Shown: positions 18,687 through 27,173, numbered from the stretch's first letter. The stretch is 64,000 nt of DNA from Catenulispora sp. MAP5-51 (GCF_041261205.1 NZ_JBGCCH010000011.1:1-64000), one strand, 5' to 3'. Made by a program: numbers and translations. The notes: generated by a model not told the origin, from the letters alone.

Positions 18687-19667
18687 CTACGCCCCGCACT
18701 GCCCCAACAGTGCCTCGGCTCGGTCCCGGTCGAGCTCGCGTACCAGCTCCACCGAGGCCTGTAGGGCCTCGTGGACGACTCCGTACATGTTTGCCGGGTT
18801 CCAGTTGATCGACATGCCCTTCGGCTCGACCAGGAGGAAGGGGAGGCCGTTCAGGGTCGGGAGTTCTGATGGGGATGCGGAGCCGGGCATGATCAGGGCG
18901 CCGGGGTGGGTGAAGTTGAAGCGTAGGTGGTCGTGCATGTTCTGGTTCGTGTAGTCGTCCTCGGTGAGGTCGCGGTTGCGGGCGTAGCGGACGGCGGTGG
19001 GGTCTACGGGTTCGGCGTTGAGGTAGCCGGGGCCGGTGTGGCGGAGGAGGGCGTCCTGGAGGAGGGCGTAGCAGTGGTAGAGGCGGTCGCGGATGCCGAT
19101 CATGCGGAATTGGAAGGCTCGGCGGTTCTTCGCGTCCAGGATCAGGAGGTCCACGTTGTCGTGGAGGGTGAAGACCTCGCGGAGGAACCAGGGGACCAGG
19201 CCGGCTTCTTCGAGGTCGTCCAGGCGGGCCATCAGGTCGGGGCGGGCGTGCCAGCGCTTGCGGGTGCCCACTGAGCGGCAGAGCATCGTCATGGTGGCCA
19301 TGAAGGTCAGTTCGCCGGCGGTGGTGATCATGCGGTCGCCGCGGTTGCGGTCGTCGGCGAGGGCGTCGAGTTGGCGGACGAACAGTTCCAGGGTCGCGTC
19401 GATGGCGGCTCCGGCGTCGGCGCCGCGTTCGACCAGCGTGCCGCACATCAGGGCCAGGACGGCGGTGTGGAAGAGGTCGCCGCCCGGCATGAGGTTGCGC
19501 AGGGAGACGACGTTGGCCGTGAGTTCCGCGGGGTCCTGCGACGCCATCAGCTCGGAGACCTCCACGCCGGCGTCCGGCGGCAGGTACAGGCCCTGGCCGT
19601 CGCTGATCGCCTCGATCTCCTGCGCGGTGGTCCGTCCCCGAACGAATTCGGCCAACGCTTCCAGCAC
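18687..19667 (-). CDS. hypothetical protein, 326 aa
   Basis: Not recognised. Mostly helical, with no signal peptide or membrane segment; notable stretches are LRNLMPGGDLFHTAVLALMCGTLVERG, LILDAKNRRAFQFRMIGIRDRLYHCYALLQDALL and a C-terminal LVEPKGMSINWNPANMYGVVHEALQ. GTG at 19667 is preferred because GGGGGAA lies 6 nt upstream; TTG at 19718 would add 17 residues. The amino-acid composition is normal, so the gene is probably real. It is flanked by the repeat-rich gap and a divergent transporter gene. Confidence 0.6.
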   Translation of the reverse strand: MLEALAEFVRGRTTAQEIEAISDGQGLYLPPDAGVEVSELMASQDPAELTANVVSLRNLMPGGDLFHTAVLALMCGTLVERGADAGAAIDATLELFVRQLDALADDRNRGDRMITTAGELTFMATMTMLCRSVGTRKRWHARPDLMARLDDLEEAGLVPWFLREVFTLHDNVDLLILDAKNRRAFQFRMIGIRDRLYHCYALLQDALLRHTGPGYLNAEPVDPTAVRYARNRDLTEDDYTNQNMHDHLRFNFTHPGALIMPGSASPSELPTLNGLPFLLVEPKGMSINWNPANMYGVVHEALQASVELVRELDRDRAEALLGQCGA

Positions 19668-19834
19668 TATGGATTCCCCCCACCGTTCGCATCCAGGTTC
19701 GAACGGCAACTGTACCAAGGTGCTGCTATGGCCTGAGGGGAGAACGGCCAGGTACGTGGGAGGATCGATGTCCTTGATCTCCTGCTGACGGAATATTCAT
19801 TCGTCATTCGGCAAACTTATGAGAGACTGAGCGC

Positions 19835-20857
19835 GTGACCACCGAAGCCCCCACCTCCGATACGGCGCTCAGCGCGTCCCCGCCGGCTGCGGAGCTGTCC
19901 TCGCTGCCGCGCCGATCGGGGTTGCTGGCCACGGCCGGGCTGCTGGCCACGACGGCGGTGTGGGGCTCGACGTTCCTGGTGGTGAAGAACGCGATCGCCT
20001 CGGTGCCGGTGCCGGACTTCCTCGGGTTGCGGTTCGCGGTGGCGTGCGCGGCGATGCTCGCGGTGCGGCCGCGGGCGCTGGCGGGGCTGGGGCGCGCCGG
20101 GTGGCGGCACGGGGTGCTGCTCGGCCTGGTGCTGGCGGCCGGGTACGTGGCACAGACGTTCGGGCTCCAGACCGCCTCGGCGTCGGTGTCGGGGTTCATC
20201 ACCGGGCTGTTCGTGGTGTTCACGCCGCTGATCGGTGCGGTGGTGCTGCGGCGCCGGGTGCCGGCGGCGGTGTGGGTGGCGGTGGTGCTGGCCACGGTCG
20301 GGCTCGGGCTGATCTCGCTGCACGGGCTGTCGATGGGGCGCGGGGAGATGCTGACGGTCGTCGGCGCGTTCTTCTTCGCGGTGCACATCGTGGGCCTGGG
20401 CGAGTGGTCGCACCGGCATGAGGCGTACGCGCTGGCGGTGGTGCAGATCGGGACGGTCGCGGCGGTCTCGCTGCTGCTGGCGCTGGTCGGACACGGGAGC
20501 CACCCGGGCATCACGCTGCCGCCGGACGCCGCGGGCTGGGCCTCGATCGCGGTGACGGCGCTGCTGGGGACGGCGGCGGGGTTCTTCCTGCAGACCTGGT
20601 CGCAGGCCCGGATGCCGGCCACGCGCGCCGCGGTGGTGCTGACGATGGAGCCGGTCTTCGCCGGCGTGGTCGGGGTGCTGGCCGGGGAGACGCTGGCGGT
20701 GCGCGGCTGGATCGGGGCGGCGATGGTGCTCGCGGCGATGTACGCGGTGGAGTTGGGGCCGCGATGGGGGCGGGGGAAGAAGGCGGAGGGGCAGTCGGAG
20801 GGCGCGGTCCAGGTGCCAGGTCCTTCGCCGGAATTGGCGGCTGCGCTCGAACCCTGA
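19835..20857 (+). CDS. EamA/DMT-family transporter
   Basis: 340 residues with about ten hydrophobic helices in two EamA repeats: TAVWGSTFLVVKNAI and LGLRFAVACAAML in the first, VVLTMEPVFAGVVGVLAGETL in the second. It probably exports a small metabolite; substrate cannot be read from sequence. The GTG at 19835 starts a short soluble N-terminus of about 28 residues. The upstream 45 bp is unusually AT-rich for this DNA (GAATATTCATTCG) and probably holds the promoter. Confidence 0.85.
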   Translation: MTTEAPTSDTALSASPPAAELSSLPRRSGLLATAGLLATTAVWGSTFLVVKNAIASVPVPDFLGLRFAVACAAMLAVRPRALAGLGRAGWRHGVLLGLVLAAGYVAQTFGLQTASASVSGFITGLFVVFTPLIGAVVLRRRVPAAVWVAVVLATVGLGLISLHGLSMGRGEMLTVVGAFFFAVHIVGLGEWSHRHEAYALAVVQIGTVAAVSLLLALVGHGSHPGITLPPDAAGWASIAVTALLGTAAGFFLQTWSQARMPATRAAVVLTMEPVFAGVVGVLAGETLAVRGWIGAAMVLAAMYAVELGPRWGRGKKAEGQSEGAVQVPGPSPELAAALEP

Positions 20858-20864
20858 CAGGTCC

Positions 20865-21254
20865 TCAGCCGCCGACCGCGTGCTCCGCCCGCGCGATCTC
20901 CGCGTCGTACTCGGCGGCGTCGAAGCGGAACTCCGGCAGGACCGGAGCGGGGCCGTTCAGGTCGCGCCAGCCGCCCCACACCACCTGCTCGCCGTCCAGG
21001 CGGATCGTCACGGCCAGGGCGCCGCAGCAAGCCGGGGTGCAGTCGGCCTCGGCGAGCACCACCTCGCGCGGTTCGGGGACGGCGCGCAGTTCGCCGTGGG
21101 GCCGCAGGAGGACGTCCGGGGGCAGGCCCGGGCCGGAGACGAAGGACTCGCGGAGTATGTCGCGGCCGTCGATCATCGGGTGCACCGCCTCCTCGACGCC
21201 CCAGTGCTCCGATCCGCCGACCTCGATGCGGATGCTGCTCAGCCGGGTCGCCAT
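20865..21254 (-). CDS. hypothetical protein, 129 aa
   Basis: Not recognised. A predicted beta-rich protein with IEVGGSEHWGVEEAVHPMIDGRDI near the start and three clustered Cys (ADCTPACCGALAVTI) that could bind metal. ATG at 21254 begins MATRLSSIRIEV. It converges with the EamA gene with a 7-bp gap. A hairpin at 21271-21298 separates it from the YbjN-like gene upstream. Confidence 0.6.
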   Translation of the reverse strand: MATRLSSIRIEVGGSEHWGVEEAVHPMIDGRDILRESFVSGPGLPPDVLLRPHGELRAVPEPREVVLAEADCTPACCGALAVTIRLDGEQVVWGGWRDLNGPAPVLPEFRFDAAEYDAEIARAEHAVGG

Positions 21255-21270
21255 GCCCTGATTCTGGCAC

Positions 21271-21298
21271 GGCGGCCGACGCCGGAGCGTCAGCCGCC
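21271..21298 (-). terminator. UCCG-tetraloop terminator after the YbjN-like gene
   Basis: GGCGGCCGACGC and GCGTCAGCCGCC form a 12-bp stem with one mismatch around CGGA, which reads UCCG on the leftward transcript. It is 35 bp past the stop at 21333. Confidence 0.6.
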
Positions 21299-21332
21299 GC
21301 CTCACGCCGAGGACGTGCTTCGGTGCCGCCGA

Positions 21333-21941
21333 TCAGTCCTCGGACTCGTCCGAGGCGCTGTTCTCGCCGGTGTCGGGCTTCTTGTCGGTGTCGGCCTTGA
21401 TGTCGTTGTCGGCACCGTCGGCGTCCTCGTCCTGGCCGCCCTGGCCGACCGAGTCGACCTCGACCTCCAGGCCCAGGCGCTCGGCGAGCCAGCCGTGGAA
21501 GCCGATCGAGGCCTGCACCCAGTTCATGACGCTGGAGACGAAGTAGTCGACGTTCACGCCCTGCGGAACGACCATCTGCGCCTCACCGACCAGGCGCAGC
21601 ACACCCTCCTCGTTGGTGTGCGTGTACACCTTCGGCCACAGCGAGTCGCGGTTCCACTCGTCGATGACGTCGAGCAGTTCCTGCTTCTCCTCCAGCGGGT
21701 ACGCGCGCTCGTAGAAGGCGCGGACCGCGAACAGCTCCTTGGCGTCGCCGCGGAACATCGCGTAGACGCGGAAGCCCGGCCACGAGGCGACGATGTCGCC
21801 CTCGTCATCGGTGCCGTACTTGATCCCGACCTGCTCGAACAGGTCGCCGATCAGGTTCGCGTCCGGCTTGATGATCGGCGGCGGGCCCTGCGGCGGCTGC
21901 TGCGGGCCGAAGTTCGGGATGGCTCCCGGGTCGATGGTCAT
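21333..21941 (-). CDS. YbjN-domain protein
   Basis: 202 residues. A Pro/Gln-rich start, then the YbjN type III secretion chaperone-like fold (LIGDLFEQVGIKYGTDDEGDIVASWPGFRVYAMFRG, LLDVIDEWNRDSLWPKVY, VDYFVSSVMNWV). The final 45 residues are a highly acidic disordered tail rich in Asp/Glu. Function in actinobacteria is unknown; E. coli YbjN affects motility and stress. The leftward transcript ends at the hairpin just downstream. Confidence 0.75.
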   Translation of the reverse strand: MTIDPGAIPNFGPQQPPQGPPPIIKPDANLIGDLFEQVGIKYGTDDEGDIVASWPGFRVYAMFRGDAKELFAVRAFYERAYPLEEKQELLDVIDEWNRDSLWPKVYTHTNEEGVLRLVGEAQMVVPQGVNVDYFVSSVMNWVQASIGFHGWLAERLGLEVEVDSVGQGGQDEDADGADNDIKADTDKKPDTGENSASDESED

Positions 21942-22112
21942 GCGTTGTCCTCAGCGGCAGATTCAGAAGTTGGCTCTTCCATCCTGTCATCACCCGGCCG
22001 CCAGGCTGTACTCCAGCGGCGCGCGTCTGACGCGGTTCCGCCTCGTATTCTGGCCGAGCCGCCGCCCGGATCGGCCGGATCGGGGCGGATGTCGGCCGAT
22101 GTTCACACGGAG

Positions 22113-22673
22113 CTAGCCTTCCTCGCCGCCCTCGGCGCCCAGCCCCGACCCCGCGAACAGGTACTCCACCAGCTTGGCCAGCGCCGGCAGCGCCGCGGCG
22201 ACCACCTCCTGCTCCGGCACCTCCAGCCGCTCCAGGGCGGCGCCGATGCGCCGCTGGTGCGCGAACTGCCAGTCGGCGAGCTGGCGGCGGCCGGCCTCGG
22301 TCAGCTCCACCACCGCCACGCGGCGGTCGTCGGCGTGGGTCCCGCGCACCACCAGGCCGGCGGTCATCAGCTGGCCGATCAGGCCGCTGACCGTGGAGGT
22401 GGACAGGCGCTGGCGCGCGGCCAGGTCGCCCACGCGCGCCGGGGAGCGGTCGCTGAGCGCCTGCATCAGCTCGATCTGCGCCATCGGCAGCGCCTCCCAC
22501 GGGTACTCCGTGCGGATCGACGTGCGCAGCGCGCGCCGCAGCCGGGTCACCACGTCGGTGAGCTGCTGGGCGGTCGCGTCGGAGGGCGCGGACGGCGCGG
22601 ACTGCTCGGGCGGCCCTGAGGACTCGGGCGGCTCGGGTGTGTGGGGCGTCGCGGGGGTCTCCTGCGTAGGCAT
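22113..22673 (-). CDS. MarR-family transcriptional regulator
   Basis: 186 residues. A winged-helix core about 40-150: ALSDRSPARVGDLAARQRLSTSTVSGLIGQLMTAGLVVRGTHADDRRVAVVELTEAGRRQL, with the wing DDRR. A Pro-rich 35-residue N-terminal extension precedes it. It is divergent from an MFS drug-efflux-like gene, and two perfect dyads lie in the shared promoter, so it most likely represses the pump and itself until a ligand binds. Confidence 0.88.
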   Translation of the reverse strand: MPTQETPATPHTPEPPESSGPPEQSAPSAPSDATAQQLTDVVTRLRRALRTSIRTEYPWEALPMAQIELMQALSDRSPARVGDLAARQRLSTSTVSGLIGQLMTAGLVVRGTHADDRRVAVVELTEAGRRQLADWQFAHQRRIGAALERLEVPEQEVVAAALPALAKLVEYLFAGSGLGAEGGEEG

Positions 22674-22744
22674 GTCCAGACCTTAGAAGACCGGGGCCCG
22701 GTTGCGCCCGCCCCTCCGCACGGTTGAGACACAGTGTCGGGGTT

Positions 22745-22774
22745 CCGAATATTTCGGTGTCCGAAACTTTCGGA
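22745..22774. promoter_or_regulatory. paired MarR operators
   Basis: CCGAA-TAT-TTCGG (22745-22757) and TCCGAA-ACT-TTCGGA (22760-22774) are perfect inverted repeats with 3-nt centres, 16 bp apart, in the divergent promoter between the MarR and MFS genes. Confidence 0.7.
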
Positions 22775-22788
22775 GTACGCTCTAAATC

Positions 22789-24150
22789 GTGAACGTCCTC
22801 CTTCGTGAGCGACCCCGCCCGGACCGCATACGCAACCACCCCTCGGCCTGGCGCCTGGCCGTCCTGACAGTCTGCTTCGGCGCCTTCATGGGCCAGCTCG
22901 ACGCCTCGATCACCACCCTGGCCTACCCGGCGCTGCGCACCGAGTTCAGCGCCTCCCTGGCCGCGGTCTCCTGGGTCTCCCTGTCGTACCTGCTGACGCT
23001 CACCCTCCTGCTGGTCCCGACCGGCCGCCTGTCGGACGCCCTGGGCCGCAAGCTCTTCTACGTCTACGGCTTCGCCGTCTTCACCGCCGCCTCCGCGGCC
23101 TGCGCCCTGGCCCCCAGCCTGGACACCCTGATCGTCTTCCGCGTGGTCCAGGCCCTGGGCGCGGCGATGCTCCAGGCCAACAGCATCGCGCTGATCTCCA
23201 ACGCGGCCCCGCGCGAGAAGCTGCGCCAGGCCCTGGGGATCCAGGCCGCGGCGCAGGCGCTGGGCCTGGGCCTGGGTCCGGCGGTCGGCGGCCTGCTGGT
23301 GGACACCCTGGGCTGGCGCTGGGTGTTCGGGGTGAACGTCCCGGTCGGGGTGGTGGCGCTGGTCGGCGGCGTGTTCCTGCTCCCGCGCACCCGCGAGCGC
23401 ACCCCGGGGCTGCGGCCGGACCTGGCGCCCTTGAAGCAGCACGACGTGCGCTGGGGCCTGCTCGGCGCGGCCGGCGGCTACCTGGTCCTGTTCGGGCCGC
23501 TGGTGCTGGTGCCGGTGATCATGGCCGCGCGCGGCGCCAGCGCGCTGTCCTCCGGGCTGGTGCTGACCACGCTGCCGGTCGGCTTCGCGGTCGGCGCGTC
23601 GTTCGTGAAGTGCCGGGCCGGGGTCGGGCTCGGTCTGGCGGTCGCCGCGCTGGCCGGGCTGCTGGTGCTGCCGTTCGAACCGCTGGTGCTGGTCCCCCTG
23701 CTGGGTGTTCTGGGCCTGGGCCTGGGCGCCTACGCGCCGGCGAACAACGCGCAGGTGATGGCGGCGGTCCCGCAGAAGTCGTCCGGGGTCGTCAGCGGGT
23801 TGTTGAACACCGCGCGCAGTCTCGGGACATCCGGTGGCGTGTACATGGTGACGTCCGCTATTGCGCTGGCCAACCACAGCAGCGGACGCGGGGCGCGCTA
23901 TGCGTTCGCGGGCCTATTGCTCGTCTGCCTGCTGACCCTGTTCGTGGCGGTCCGCCAGATACACCCGGGCACGCACCCGGTCGCGGACGAACTCGTCGAC
24001 GAGCTGCCAACCCCACTCGGGCCGCAGGTCGGGCCGCTTGTGCGGGGTGACGATCAGCAGCGCGTCGCACACCTGGGCCAGCTGCCACGCCAGCAGTGGA
24101 AGCCGGGAGGCGTCGGCCAGGTGGAGCGCGAAGCTGCACACAGTCAGTGA
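22789..24150 (+). CDS. MFS drug-efflux transporter with read-through tail
   Basis: 453 residues as an open frame. The first about 375 residues form an MFS protein of the multidrug-resistance type: AFMGQLDASITTLAYPAL (helix 1), GRLSDALGRKLFYVYG (loop 2-3) and GPAVGGLLVDTLGWRWVFGVNVPVG (motif C region). After the last helix (LLVCLLTLFVAVR) a hydrophilic 80-residue tail is antisense to the methyltransferase gene and has no membrane character; the original stop seems lost. I count fewer helices than the 14 of the QacA type. GTG at 22789 follows the MarR operators. Confidence 0.82.
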   Translation: MNVLLRERPRPDRIRNHPSAWRLAVLTVCFGAFMGQLDASITTLAYPALRTEFSASLAAVSWVSLSYLLTLTLLLVPTGRLSDALGRKLFYVYGFAVFTAASAACALAPSLDTLIVFRVVQALGAAMLQANSIALISNAAPREKLRQALGIQAAAQALGLGLGPAVGGLLVDTLGWRWVFGVNVPVGVVALVGGVFLLPRTRERTPGLRPDLAPLKQHDVRWGLLGAAGGYLVLFGPLVLVPVIMAARGASALSSGLVLTTLPVGFAVGASFVKCRAGVGLGLAVAALAGLLVLPFEPLVLVPLLGVLGLGLGAYAPANNAQVMAAVPQKSSGVVSGLLNTARSLGTSGGVYMVTSAIALANHSSGRGARYAFAGLLLVCLLTLFVAVRQIHPGTHPVADELVDELPTPLGPQVGPLVRGDDQQRVAHLGQLPRQQWKPGGVGQVEREAAHSQ

Positions 24151-24486
24151 GTAGTGGCGGCCGGCCAAGGCGCCGGCGGCCACGTCCTCGAAGCTCAACT
24201 CTTCTGCGGGGATCCCTATAGCGGCGCTGTACGCGGCGGCCGTATAGGGATCCACTCCGTCGATGTCCTTAGCGCCCATCGCCAGGAGCGCACGTGTCGC
24301 CTCACCGCTGCCACACGCCAGGTCCAGCACATGGTCCAGCTCTAAGGAGTTCCGCTCCACGCTCTCGCGGATGACGGCACGCACAGCGTTCTCATGAGGG
24401 TTGCTGTACTCGGCCCCGAAACGCTTGTAGTACTCCTCCGCCCCGAACTCTTCATAGGCGCCGCGGATGGAGGACATACAGATCAC
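23914..24486 (-). CDS. class I SAM-dependent methyltransferase
   Basis: 190 residues. Motif I VLDLACGSGEATRALL binds SAM; IDGVDPY is motif II; LTVCSFALHLAD and LLIVTPHKRPDL follow. It lacks the (D/N)PPY of amino-methylating DNA enzymes, so a DNA target is not implied; protein, RNA or small-molecule substrates are open. GTG at 24486 overlaps the stop of the upstream gene by 4 nt, making this the third gene of an operon. Its last about 79 codons overlap the 3' end of the MFS frame by 237 bp, and the extreme C-terminus (QGQQADEQ) looks acquired. GC is visibly lower than in neighbours. Confidence 0.8.
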   Translation of the reverse strand: MICMSSIRGAYEEFGAEEYYKRFGAEYSNPHENAVRAVIRESVERNSLELDHVLDLACGSGEATRALLAMGAKDIDGVDPYTAAAYSAAIGIPAEELSFEDVAAGALAGRHYSLTVCSFALHLADASRLPLLAWQLAQVCDALLIVTPHKRPDLRPEWGWQLVDEFVRDRVRARVYLADRHEQGQQADEQ

Positions 24487-25295
24487 GATAAGTCGCGCAG
24501 CTCCTTGGCCGCTCGTGCCACCTCCCCAAGCACGTGCGGAGTGAACTCGAAGACCGCCTGGTCGCCCTTGAACGGCACGTCCGGCGACCAGGTGAAGCGC
24601 AGCTCATAGCCGGACCGTTTTCGTCCCCCCATGCGCGCCAGCGCCGCGCAGACCTCTTTGGCGAGCGTCGGGCGGGTCGCCCGGTAGCCGTTCACGATCG
24701 GGAAGTACGCCTGGGACTCGTGATCCCCTATGGCGGCCCGGAAGGCGCCCAGGACGCCTTCGTACATCGTCCGGGTCACCTTGCGCTCCACCGGCTCCCC
24801 GATGTCCGGGGTGAGGACGGTGCGCACCGTGAGCACCGGCACGCCTGTCCGCGAGGACCCCACCTCGGCCCCGCGCACGAAGTCCCAGGCCTGTTTGGCG
24901 TCCACGGCCCGCGCCGCCGCCAGCGCCAGGTCCCGCAGGCCGGTCATGGCCGGCGCCAGGCCCGCCAGGGAGAACTCGCTCAGGCGCACGTAGAGCACGT
25001 CCGCCCAGCGCAGGTCCAGGTCGCCGAGCACCGAGTCCGCGTCGCGCTGCTCGGCGTTCGCGACGGTCTCCAGCAGGTCGGTCATGCGCAGCGGGTAGTC
25101 GCGCAGCCGCTGGTCCAGCGGCACCAGCACTTCGTAGGGGTGCGGGTTCCGCACCCCGCGGGGCGGGTCGAGCTCCCAGATCTGGCCGCGCCCGTAGTCG
25201 CGGCCGCGGCGCCAGCCCGTCGCTGCCAAATAGCGGAGTACGTCATCCGGCCGGAGCCTTGCGGCCCGGCCGGATGCGGAAGTGGGGGCGGTCAT
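24483..25295 (-). CDS. uncharacterised 270-aa protein of the DUF4365 operon
   Basis: No function assigned. The N-terminal third (RPDDVLRYLAATGWRRG, YEVLVPLDQRLRDYPLRMTDLLETVA) and the later VLTVRTVLTPDIGEPVERKVTRTMY resemble, from memory, a scattered family of bacterial unknowns often next to nuclease-like genes. The C-terminus is LRFTWSPDVPF, VFEFTPHVLGEVARAAKELRDL. No catalytic motif, signal or membrane helix is visible, so a binding or sensor subunit is plausible. It overlaps both neighbours by 4 nt, implying fixed stoichiometry with them. Confidence 0.72.
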   Translation of the reverse strand: MTAPTSASGRAARLRPDDVLRYLAATGWRRGRDYGRGQIWELDPPRGVRNPHPYEVLVPLDQRLRDYPLRMTDLLETVANAEQRDADSVLGDLDLRWADVLYVRLSEFSLAGLAPAMTGLRDLALAAARAVDAKQAWDFVRGAEVGSSRTGVPVLTVRTVLTPDIGEPVERKVTRTMYEGVLGAFRAAIGDHESQAYFPIVNGYRATRPTLAKEVCAALARMGGRKRSGYELRFTWSPDVPFKGDQAVFEFTPHVLGEVARAAKELRDLS

Positions 25296-25873
25296 GACGT
25301 GAGCATCTCCCGGAACTCATCGCCGAACAGCCCGTGGAGGGCCCTGATACTAAGCAGATTCTCACGAGGGACGCGCACTGTATACGTACTTGACCGGTTT
25401 CTTCCCGGCAACGGGAGCGCGTCGTGGAAACACGCCCAATACGCGGCATGCCTGAGGATTAGCCGGTCCGCGGTGATGTCCGTCCAGGTCGTGGAGTCCT
25501 TCGGGACGACGACCAGGAACAGGAACCGGGGCACCAGGTAGTCGCGCCCGGCGAGCCAGTTGAAGTTCTTCACCTCCAGCGGGTACCGCCAGGCGACGTC
25601 GTTTCCGCGCGGGTCGGACCAGGACTTCACCTGAGCGTCTATGAGCGGGAACCCGCGGCGGCCGTTCGCCGCCGGGTAGCGCAGCGTCCAGTCCACTCCG
25701 ACCCGGTCTCGGTCGGAGCGCAGGGCGTCGAGATTGGCCGCGGCGGCCAGGGCTCTGATGAAGGTCTCACCGAAGTCGCCCTGGTGTCCGGAATCGCCGA
25801 GGGTCAGGGGGCGTCCGGCACCCCCGGTCTTGTTCTCGTCAGCCTGGAACCCTTGATCGATCGTCCCCGTCAT
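25292..25873 (-). CDS. DUF4365-type PD-(D/E)XK nuclease-like protein
   Basis: 193 residues. The N-terminal GHQGDFGETFIRALAAAANL gives the helix with the active-site Glu; GVDWTLRYPA supplies the Asp and PLIDAQVKSW the Q-x-K variant of the PD-(D/E)XK core, the pattern of DUF4365. A C-terminal LEVKNFNWLAGRDYLVPRFLFLVVVPKD follows. Such proteins are presumed DNA nucleases and occur in defence-related settings. ATG 25873 is preferred (AAGGGA upstream); ATG 25897 is possible. First gene of a three-gene operon with lower GC and rarer codons than surroundings. Confidence 0.75.
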   Translation of the reverse strand: MTGTIDQGFQADENKTGGAGRPLTLGDSGHQGDFGETFIRALAAAANLDALRSDRDRVGVDWTLRYPAANGRRGFPLIDAQVKSWSDPRGNDVAWRYPLEVKNFNWLAGRDYLVPRFLFLVVVPKDSTTWTDITADRLILRHAAYWACFHDALPLPGRNRSSTYTVRVPRENLLSIRALHGLFGDEFREMLTS

Positions 25874-25993
25874 GGCTTCCCTTATACGCACTCTCATCGG
25901 GGTTGTCGGGTCCTGATACAAGAGTAACCTGGACTAACCGTCATCGATAGGTCACTTAGCGTTGACTGCGGGTGAACATCTAAGGTGGTCCCC

Positions 25994-27064
25994 GTGATCA
26001 GCATGTTCGGGAAACGCCTCGGTATCGTCTCCGCGAGCCTCGCGGTGGTGGCCGCGGTCGCCGGGTGTTCGTCGTCGGAGGGTTCGGGTTCTGTCACCGG
26101 AACGGCTCCGGCGGGCAAGAAGTTCGGTACCGCAGCGCCGACGTCGGGGACGTCGAGCGCTTCTTCAAACGCTTCGGGCTCTTCTTCAGGCACAGCTCCT
26201 TCGGGTGCTGCTTCCTCGGCCGCGACGCCGCCGGCGGCCAAGCCCCCGGCGCACGTGCCGGTCGCGCCGGGTTCGTCCAGCTCGGGGCCGTCCACGCAGG
26301 TGCCCGGATACGTCGCAGCCGATCTGGTCGGCGGTCTGCTCACCTGGCGGCCGGGCGCCGCGGGCGTGGAGCTGACCGGGGACGACTCCGCCTTCGCGGC
26401 GCGCTTCGACCCCTCAGCGGTGCGCTTCGTCCTGCACGCCGGCACGCAGGTCCCCGGCGGGGCCGGCTGGCCGGGCGGCAACACCGCGGACACGAGCGGG
26501 CTGCTCGCCGGGTGGAACGGGGGGTTCCTCATGGCCAACAACGCTTCCTGGGGTGGGTTCTACCTCGGCGGGAGGACGACGTACGGACCGCTGCGGACCG
26601 GAACCGCCTCCGAGGTCTTCTACAAGGACGGGTCCATGGACGTCCTGGCCTGGCCCGGCGGACTGCCCAGCACCGACGTCGCCGGCGTCCGGCAGAACCT
26701 GGCCCTGCTGATCAACGACGGCAAGCTCGCGACGGACCTCAACGGCGGGACGGACGCGGACGAGCACACCTGGGGCTTCACCAACAACTCGGCGGACGTG
26801 CACGGCAACCGGTCGGGGATCGGGGTGACGGCGGACGGGAAGATGGTCTACGCGGCGGTGCACGGGGCGTCCCCCCTGCAACTCGCGCAATACCTCCAGC
26901 GGGCCGGCGCGGTGCGCGCCATGGAGTTGGACATCAACTTCACGCGACCGATCTTCGGGACGTACGCGGGGGGACACTGGACCAAACCGGCCCCGTGGCT
27001 CGGGCCGGCCGAACGCTTCACGTCCGGGAACGAGCGGGATTTCGTTGTGGTCTATGCGCGCTGA
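25994..27064 (+). CDS. phosphodiester glycosidase (NAGPA)-family lipoprotein
   Basis: 356 residues. Signal sequence with lipobox VAGC near residue 21, a Ser/Ala/Pro-rich linker of about 80 residues, then the NAGPA domain: GWNGGFLMANNASWGGFYLGG, FYKDGSMDVLAW, NLALLINDGK, RSGIGVTADGKMVYAAVHG and AMELDINFTRPIF. The family includes uncovering-enzyme-like phosphodiester glycosidases; bacterial substrates are poorly known, with cell-wall phosphodiester sugars one possibility. GTG at 25994 is chosen since AAGGTGG lies upstream; 25985 is an alternative. Confidence 0.82.
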   Translation: MISMFGKRLGIVSASLAVVAAVAGCSSSEGSGSVTGTAPAGKKFGTAAPTSGTSSASSNASGSSSGTAPSGAASSAATPPAAKPPAHVPVAPGSSSSGPSTQVPGYVAADLVGGLLTWRPGAAGVELTGDDSAFAARFDPSAVRFVLHAGTQVPGGAGWPGGNTADTSGLLAGWNGGFLMANNASWGGFYLGGRTTYGPLRTGTASEVFYKDGSMDVLAWPGGLPSTDVAGVRQNLALLINDGKLATDLNGGTDADEHTWGFTNNSADVHGNRSGIGVTADGKMVYAAVHGASPLQLAQYLQRAGAVRAMELDINFTRPIFGTYAGGHWTKPAPWLGPAERFTSGNERDFVVVYAR

Positions 27065-27110
27065 GTTCTGTCGCGCTCGGTTCTGTTGCGCTGAGTTCTG
27101 TATTGCAAAG
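27060..27110 (+). repeat. 15-bp tandem repeats at the NAGPA gene stop
   Basis: Three degenerate copies of GCGCTGAGTTCTGT(C) run through the stop codon at 27062-27064 and beyond, before the convergent gene ending at 27174. Confidence 0.6.
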
Positions 27111-27173
27111 TCCGCCAGGTGGCAGATGCCCGCTGAACTGCGGGATTACTCCTCGTGAGGGACGTCCGCGTAG

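Noticed and set aside
18376-19692. Alternative leftward frame of 438 codons over the 326-aa gene
   Set aside because: Composition is dominated by Pro/Arg/His; the 18687-19667 frame has normal protein composition and an RBS.
23914-24486. DNA methyltransferase of a restriction-modification pair
   Set aside because: No NPPY/DPPY or Cys-based motif; the fold fits small-molecule or protein methylation better.
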